Positions 58,438-64,000 of a DNA stretch of 64,000 nucleotides are shown here, one piece after another. Below the pieces are notes generated by a model. The model was not told the origin of the DNA. It was given only the letters and a program-made list of their open reading frames with translations, and did no database searches. Positions within the stretch are counted from its first letter, which is position 1, and every line of letters starts with the position of its first letter. The stretch comes from Siderastrea radians. Lineage: Eukaryota; Cnidaria; Anthozoa; Scleractinia; Rhizangiidae. A program made the translations under genes and the position numbers. The stretch is taken from NCBI GenBank assembly GCA_964017195.1, contig CAXHKT010000105.1, forward strand, positions 185,001-249,000. The letters run 5' to 3'.

Positions 58438-61400
58438 TTTCTACACTATAAACTTTTTTTTCTGATAGCCCCGAGGGATTTGCATTATTATTGGGCCAGT
58501 GCGCAGCCTTGCGCAGCCTTGCGTAGTTAACAACACCTCTTTTAGCCTCTGGGAATGCCCCAAAATGGGGATTTTTCCCTAAGGATCGCACATATCGCGC
58601 CTTCTTTGTGCTTTTGCACAAAAGGAATTTTTTTCGGATGGTCCCAGAGGGATTGAATGCATTTTGGACCTTTGTGCATGCAGCTGAGATTGCCAGTTAG
58701 CTTTTTTAGCCTCTGGGAAGGCCAAAAATTGGGTTTTTTTTTCTAAGGATCGCACATATCGCGCCTTTCTACACCGTAACCTTTTTATTCTGATAGCCCC
58801 GAGGGGTTTGCATTATTATTGGGCCAGTGCGCAGCCTTGCGTAGTTAACAACACCTTTTTTAGCCTCTGGGAATGCCCCAAAATGGGGTTTTTTCCCTAA
58901 GGATCGCACATATCGCGCCTTCTTTGTACTTTTGCACAAAAGGAATTTTTTTCGGATTTTCCCAGAGGGATTGAATGCATTTTGGACCTTTGTGCATGCC
59001 GCTGAGAGTGCCAGTTAACTTTTTTAGCCTCTGTGAAGGCCAAAAATTGGGTTTTTTCCCTAAGGATCGCACATATCGCGCCTTTCTACACAATAAACGT
59101 TTTTTTTCTGATAGCCCCGAGGGATTTGCATTATTATTGGGCCAGTGCGCAGCCTTGCGCAGCCTTGCGTAGTTAACAACACCTTTCTTAGTCTCTGGGA
59201 ATGCCGAAAAATGGGGTTTTTCTCTAAGGATCGCACATATCGCGCCTTCTTTGTGCTTTTGCACAAAAGGAATTTTTTTCAGATGGTCCAGGAGGGATTG
59301 AATGCACTTGGGACCTTTGTGCATGCAGCTGAGAGTGCCAGTTAGCCTTTTTAGCCTCTGGGAAGGCCAAAAATTGGGTTTTTTCCCTAAGGATCGCACA
59401 TATCGCGCCTTTCTACACAATAAACTTTTTTTTTCTGATAGCCGCGAGGGATTTGCATTATTATTGGCCCAGTGCGCAGCCTTACGCAGCCTTGCGTAGT
59501 TAACAACACCTTTTTTAGCCTCTGAGAATGCCCCAAAATGGGTTTTTTTCCCTAAGGATCGCACATATCGCGCCTTCTTTGTGCTTTTGCACAAAAGGAA
59601 TTTTTTTCGGATGGTCCCAGAGGGATTGAATGCATTTTGGACCTTTGTGCATGCAGCTGAGAGTGCCAGTTAGCTTTTTTAGCCTCTGGGAAGGCCAAAA
59701 ATTGGGTTTTTTTCTCTAAGGATCGCACATATCGCGCCTTTCTACACCGTAACCTTTTTATTCTGATAGCCCCGAGGGATTTGCATTATTATTGGGCCAG
59801 TGCGCAGCCTTGCGTAGTTAACAACACCTTTTTTAGCCTCTGAGAATGCCCCAAAATGGGTTTTTTTCCCTAAGGATCGCACATATCGCGCCTTCTTTGT
59901 GCTTTTGCACAAAAGGAATTTTTTTCGGATGGTCCCAGAGGGATTGAATGCATTTTGGACCTTTGTGCATGCAGCTGAGAGTGCCAGTTAGCTTTTTTAG
60001 CCTCTGGGAAGGCCAAAAATTGGGTTTTTTTCTCTAAGGATCGCACATATCGCGCCTTTCTACACTATAAACTTTGTTTTCTGATAGCCCCGAGGGATTT
60101 GCATTATTATTGGGCCAGTGCGCAGCCTTGCGCAGCCTTGCGTAGTTAACAACACCTCTTTTAGCCTCTGGGAATGCCCCAAAATGGGGATTTTTCCCTA
60201 AGGATCGCACATATCGCGCCTTCTTTGTGCTTTTGCACAAAAGGAATTTTTTTCGGATGGTCCCAGAGGGATTGAATGCATTTTGGACCTTTGTGCATGC
60301 AGCTGAGATTGCCTGTTAGCTTTTTTAGCCTCTGGGAAGGCCAAAAATTGGGTTTTTTTTTCTAAGGATCGCACATATCGCGCCTTTCTACACCGTAACC
60401 TTTTTATTCTGATAGCCCCGAGGGGTTTGCATTATTATTGGGCCAGTGCGCAGCCTTGCGTAGTTAACAACACCTTTTTTAGCCTCTGGGAATGCCCCAA
60501 AATGGGGTTTTTTCCCTAAGGATCGCACATATCGCGCCTTCTTTGTACTTTTGCACAAAAGGAATTTTTTTCGGATTTTCCCAGAGGGATTGAATGCATT
60601 TTGGACCTTTGTGCATGCCGCTGAGAGTGCCAGTTAACTTTTTTAGCCTCTGTGAAGGCCAAAAATTGGGTTTTTTCCCTAAGGATCGCACATATCGCGC
60701 CTTTCTACACAATAAACGTTTTTTTTCTGATAGCCCCGAGGGATTTGCATTATTATTGGGCCAGTGCGCAGCCTTGCGCAGCCTTGCGTAGTTAACAACA
60801 CCTTTCTTAGTCTCTGGGAATGCCGAAAAATGGGGTTTTTCCCTAAGGATCGCACATATCGCGCCTTCTTTGTGCTTTTGCACAAAAGGAATTTTTTTCG
60901 GATGGTCCAGGAGGGATTGAATGCATTTGGGACCTTTGTGCATGCAGCTGAGAGTGCCAGTTTGCTTTTCTAGCCTCTGGGAAGGCCAAAAATTGGGTTT
61001 TTTCCCTAAGGATCGCACATATCGCGCCTTTCTACACCGTAACCTTTTTATTCTGATAGCCCCGAGGGATTTGCATTATTATTGGGCCAGTGCGCAGCCT
61101 TGCGTAGTTAACAACACCTTTTTTAGCCTCTGGGAATGCCCCAAAATGGGTTTTTTTTCCTATGCATCGCACATATCGCGCCTTCTTTGTGCTTTTGCAC
61201 AAAAGGAATTTTTTTCGGATGGTCCCAGAGGGATTGAATGCATTTTGGACCTTTGTGCATGCAGCTGAGAGTGCCAGTTAGCCTTTTTAGCCTCTGGGAA
61301 GGCCAAAAATTGGGTTTTTTCCCTAAGGATCGCACATATCGCGCCTTTCTACACAATAAACTTTTTTTTTTCTGATAGCCGCGAGGGATTTGCATTATTA

Positions 61401-64000
61401 TTGGCCTCAGTGCGCAGCCTTACGCAGCCTTGCGTAGTTAACAACACCTTTTTTAGCCTCTGAGAATGCCCCAAAATGGGTTTTTTTCCCTAAGGATCGC
61501 ACATATCGCGCCTTCTTTGTGCTTTTGCACAAAAGGAATTTTTTTCGGATGGTCCAGGAGGGATTGAATGCATTTGGGACCTTTGTGCATGCAGCTGAGA
61601 GTGCCAGTTTGCTCTTCTAGCCTCTGGGAAGGCCAAAAATTGGGTTTTTTCCCTAAGGATCGCACATATCGCGTCTTTCTACACAATAAACGTTTTTTTC
61701 TGATAGCCCCGGGGGATTTGCATTATTAGTGGGCCAGTGCGCAGCCTTGCGCAGTTAACAACACCTTTTTTAGCCTCTGGGAATGCCCCAAAATGGGTTT
61801 TTTTCCCTAAGGATCGCACATATCGCGCCTTCTTTGTGCTATTGCACAAAAGGAATTTTTTTCGGATGGTCCCAGAGGGATTGAATGCATTTTGGACCTT
61901 TGTGCATGCAGCTGAGAGTGCCAGTTAGCTTTTTTAGCCTCTGGGAAGGCCAAAAATTGAGTTTTTTCCCTAAGGATCGCACATATCGCGCTTTTCTACA
62001 CAATAAACTTTTTTTTCTGATAGCCCGGAGGGATTTGCGTTATTATTAGGCCAGTGCGCAGCCTTGCGCAGTCAACAACACCTTTTTTAGCCTCTGGGTA
62101 GGCCAAAAATGGAGTTTTTTCCCTAAGGATCGCACATATCGCGCCTTCTTTGTGCTTTTGCACAAAAGGAATTTTTTTCGGATGGTCCAGGAGGGATTGA
62201 ATGCATTTGGGACCTTTGTGCATGCAGCTGAGAGTGCCAGTTTGCTTTTCTAGCCTCTGGGAAGGCCAAAAATTGGGTTTTTTCCCTAAGGATCGCACAT
62301 ATCGCGCCTTTCTACACCGTAACCTTTTTATTCTGATAGCCCCGAGGGATTTGCATTATTATTGGGCCAGTGCGCAGCCTTGCGTAGTTAACAACACCTT
62401 TTTTAGCCTCTGGGAATGCCCCAAAATGGGGTTTTTTTCCTATGGATCGCACATATCGCGCCTTCTTTGTGCTTTTGCACAAAAGGAATTTTTTTCGGAT
62501 GGTCCAGGAGGGATTGAATGCATTTGGGACCTTTGTGCATGCAGCTGAGAGTGCCAGTTTGCTTTTCTAGCCTCTGGGAAGGCCAAAAATTGGGTTTTTT
62601 CCCTAAGGATCGCACATATCGCGCCTTTCTACACAATAAACGTTTTTTTTTGTGATAGCCCCGGGGGATTTGCATTATTATTGGGCCAGTGCGCAGCCTT
62701 GCGCAGCCTTGCACAGTTAACAACACCTTTTTTAGCCTCTGGGAATGCCCCAAAATGGGTTTTTTTCCCTAAGGATCGCACATATCGCGCCTTCTTTGTG
62801 CTTTTGCACAAAAGGAATTTTTTTCGGATGGTCCCAGAGGGATTGAATGCATTTTGGACCTTTGTGCATGCAGCTGAGAGTGCCAGTTAGCTTTTTTAGC
62901 CTCTGGGAAGGCCAAAAATTGGGTTTTTTTCTCTAAGGATCGCACATATCGCGCCTTTCTACACTATAAACTTTTTTTTCTGATAGCCCCGAGGGATTTG
63001 CATTATTATTGGGCCAGTGCGCAGCCTTGCGCAGCCTTGCGTAGTTAACAACACCTCTTTTAGCCTCTGGGAATGCCCCAAAATGGGGATTTTTCCCTAA
63101 GGATCGCACATATCGCGCCTTCTTTGTGCTTTTGCACAAAAGGAATTTTTTTCGGATGGTCCCAGAGGGATTGAATGCATTTTGGACCTTTGTGCATGCA
63201 GCTGAGATTGCCAGTTAGCTTTTTTAGCCTCTGGGAAGGCCAAAAATTGGGTTTTTTTTTCTAAGGATCGCACATATCGCGCCTTTCTACACCGTAACCT
63301 TTTTATTCTGATAGCCCCGAGGGGTTTGCATTATTATTGGGCCAGTGCGCAGCCTTGCGTAGTTAACAACACCTTTTTTAGCCTCTGGGAATGCCCCAAA
63401 ATGGGGTTTTTTCCCTAAGGATCGCACATATCGCGCCTTCTTTGTACTTTTGCACAAAAGGAATTTTTTTCGGATTTTCCCAGAGGGATTGAATGCATTT
63501 TGGACCTTTGTGCATGCCGCTGAGAGTGCCAGTTAACTTTTTTAGCCTCTGTGAAGGCCAAAAATTGGGTTTTTTCCCTAAGGATCGCACATATCGCGCC
63601 TTTCTACACAATAAACGTTTTTTTTCTGATAGCCCCGAGGGATTTGCATTATTATTGGGCCAGTGCGCAGCCTTGCGCAGCCTTGCGTAGTTAACAACAC
63701 CTTTCTTAGTCTCTGGGAATGCCGAAAAATGGGGTTTTTCTCTAAGGATCGCACATATCGCGCCTTCTTTGTGCTTTTGCACAAAAGGAATTTTTTTCAG
63801 ATGGTCCAGGAGGGATTGAATGCACTTGGGACCTTTGTGCATGCAGCTGAGAGTGCCAGTTAGCCTTTTTAGCCTCTGGGAAGGCCAAAAATTGGGTTTT
63901 TTCCCTAAGGATCGCACATATCGCGCCTTTCTACACAATAAACTTTTTTTTTCTGATAGCCGCGAGGGATTTGCATTATTATTGGCCCAGTGCGCAGCCT
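58438..64000. repeat. Domain B, second copy: one full HOR and a partial one
   Basis: Subtype 1 units start at 58438 and 62956. The first HOR is a 14-mer of 4518 bases: the 4536-base unit with 20 bases lost from the 10-mer block of subtype 12 and two single-base gains (one is GGCCTCAG near 61405). The last HOR is cut by the window end in its fourth dimer. Confidence 0.9.
62056..62073 (+). repeat. Contracted 10-base micro-tandem in B HOR subtype 12
   Basis: Only one GCGCAGCCTT precedes GCGCAGTC here, while the same subtype in all five HORs of the first B domain has three. The two missing copies account for the 20 bases lost from this HOR (4518 instead of 4536, with two single-base gains). Confidence 0.9.

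Larger units (their letters stand above)
1..64000. repeat. Continuous satellite array, protomer about 164 b, dimer 327 b
   Basis: The whole window consists of head-to-tail, same-orientation copies of one satellite family. A convenient unit start is the TTTCTACAC motif (TTTCAACAC in some units), which recurs every 317, 327-329 or 336 bases in dimers and every 478-491 bases in trimers. Each unit holds two related boxes starting near AGCCTCTGGGAA, spaced 163-164 bases apart. No unrelated sequence interrupts the array, both ends are cut by the window, and no unit is inverted. Neighbouring units differ at several positions, while units one HOR apart are nearly identical. A role in centromeric or other constitutive heterochromatin is inferred from size and architecture only; the sequence does not prove it. 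Confidence 0.97.

Noticed and set aside
360..63938. Many short open frames of 60-244 codons on both strands, lysine/arginine- and cysteine-bearing on the minus strand
   Set aside because: They are translations of the same satellite in several overlapping frames, start and stop at repeat landmarks, are shifted by T-tract length changes, and have no recognisable domain. None is annotated as a gene.
1..64000. CRISPR array
   Set aside because: Units are 164/327 bases and continuous; there are no short repeats separated by unique spacers and no cas genes.
1..64000. Ribosomal intergenic-spacer subrepeats
   Set aside because: No rRNA sequence is visible and a 64-kb uninterrupted run exceeds usual spacer subrepeat blocks; flanking sequence would be needed to exclude it fully.
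1..64000. Telomeric repeat tracts
   Set aside because: No runs of TTAGGG, TTTAGGG or similar short motifs were seen, so subtelomeric placement has no direct support.

Overview
This window is one uninterrupted array of satellite (tandemly repeated) DNA. I find no protein-coding gene, RNA gene, transposon or CRISPR array, and no stretch of unique sequence longer than a fraction of a repeat unit. A single-family tandem array of this size points to a eukaryotic chromosome, most likely heterochromatin (centromere, pericentromere or subtelomere). The taxon cannot be named from the sequence. The unit keeps about 11 CpG per 327 bases, which argues against long residence in a heavily CpG-methylated, deaminating genome.

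The array has four nested levels. (1) The basic block is a protomer of about 164 bases, close to nucleosome-repeat length; about 390 of them fill the window. (2) Two diverged protomers, P1 and P2, form the common 327-base dimer, with 317- and 336/337-base length variants made by a 10-base micro-repeat. Trimers of two kinds also occur. Class I (about 491 bases, 16 copies counting the one cut by the window start) carries an extra, strongly diverged middle protomer. Class II (about 479 bases, 11 copies) has the order P1-P1'-P2 and every time lies directly upstream of a class I trimer. (3) Dimers and trimers are organised into higher-order repeats (HORs). In the trimer-bearing 'A' domains these are about 4.7-5.0 kb, plus a 3585-base tandem duplication. 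In the dimer-only 'B' domains they are 14-mers (4536 b) and 12-mers (3890/3891 b), with one 15-mer (4864 b). (4) The order A, mixed zone, B occurs twice in the window, about 48.5-49.1 kb apart, so a super-repeat of that scale may exist.

Layout: 1-5408 domain A; 5409-9626 mixed zone; 9627-31343 domain B (15-, 12-, 14-, 12-, 14-mer HORs); 31344-54221 domain A (two 3585-base blocks, then about 4.7-5.0 kb HORs); 54222-58437 mixed zone, a copy of the first; 58438-64000 domain B, a copy of 9627 onward.

The history is readable. An ancestral block of about 164 b duplicated and diverged, then dimers and trimers amplified as HORs. Unequal exchange is still active: several hybrid monomers mark exact two-dimer deletions and a one-dimer insertion, and neighbouring HOR copies are nearly identical although adjacent dimers inside a HOR clearly differ. 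The short open frames on both strands are by-products of the repeat and are not annotated as genes. All coordinates and comparisons were made by eye; small differences may have been missed.
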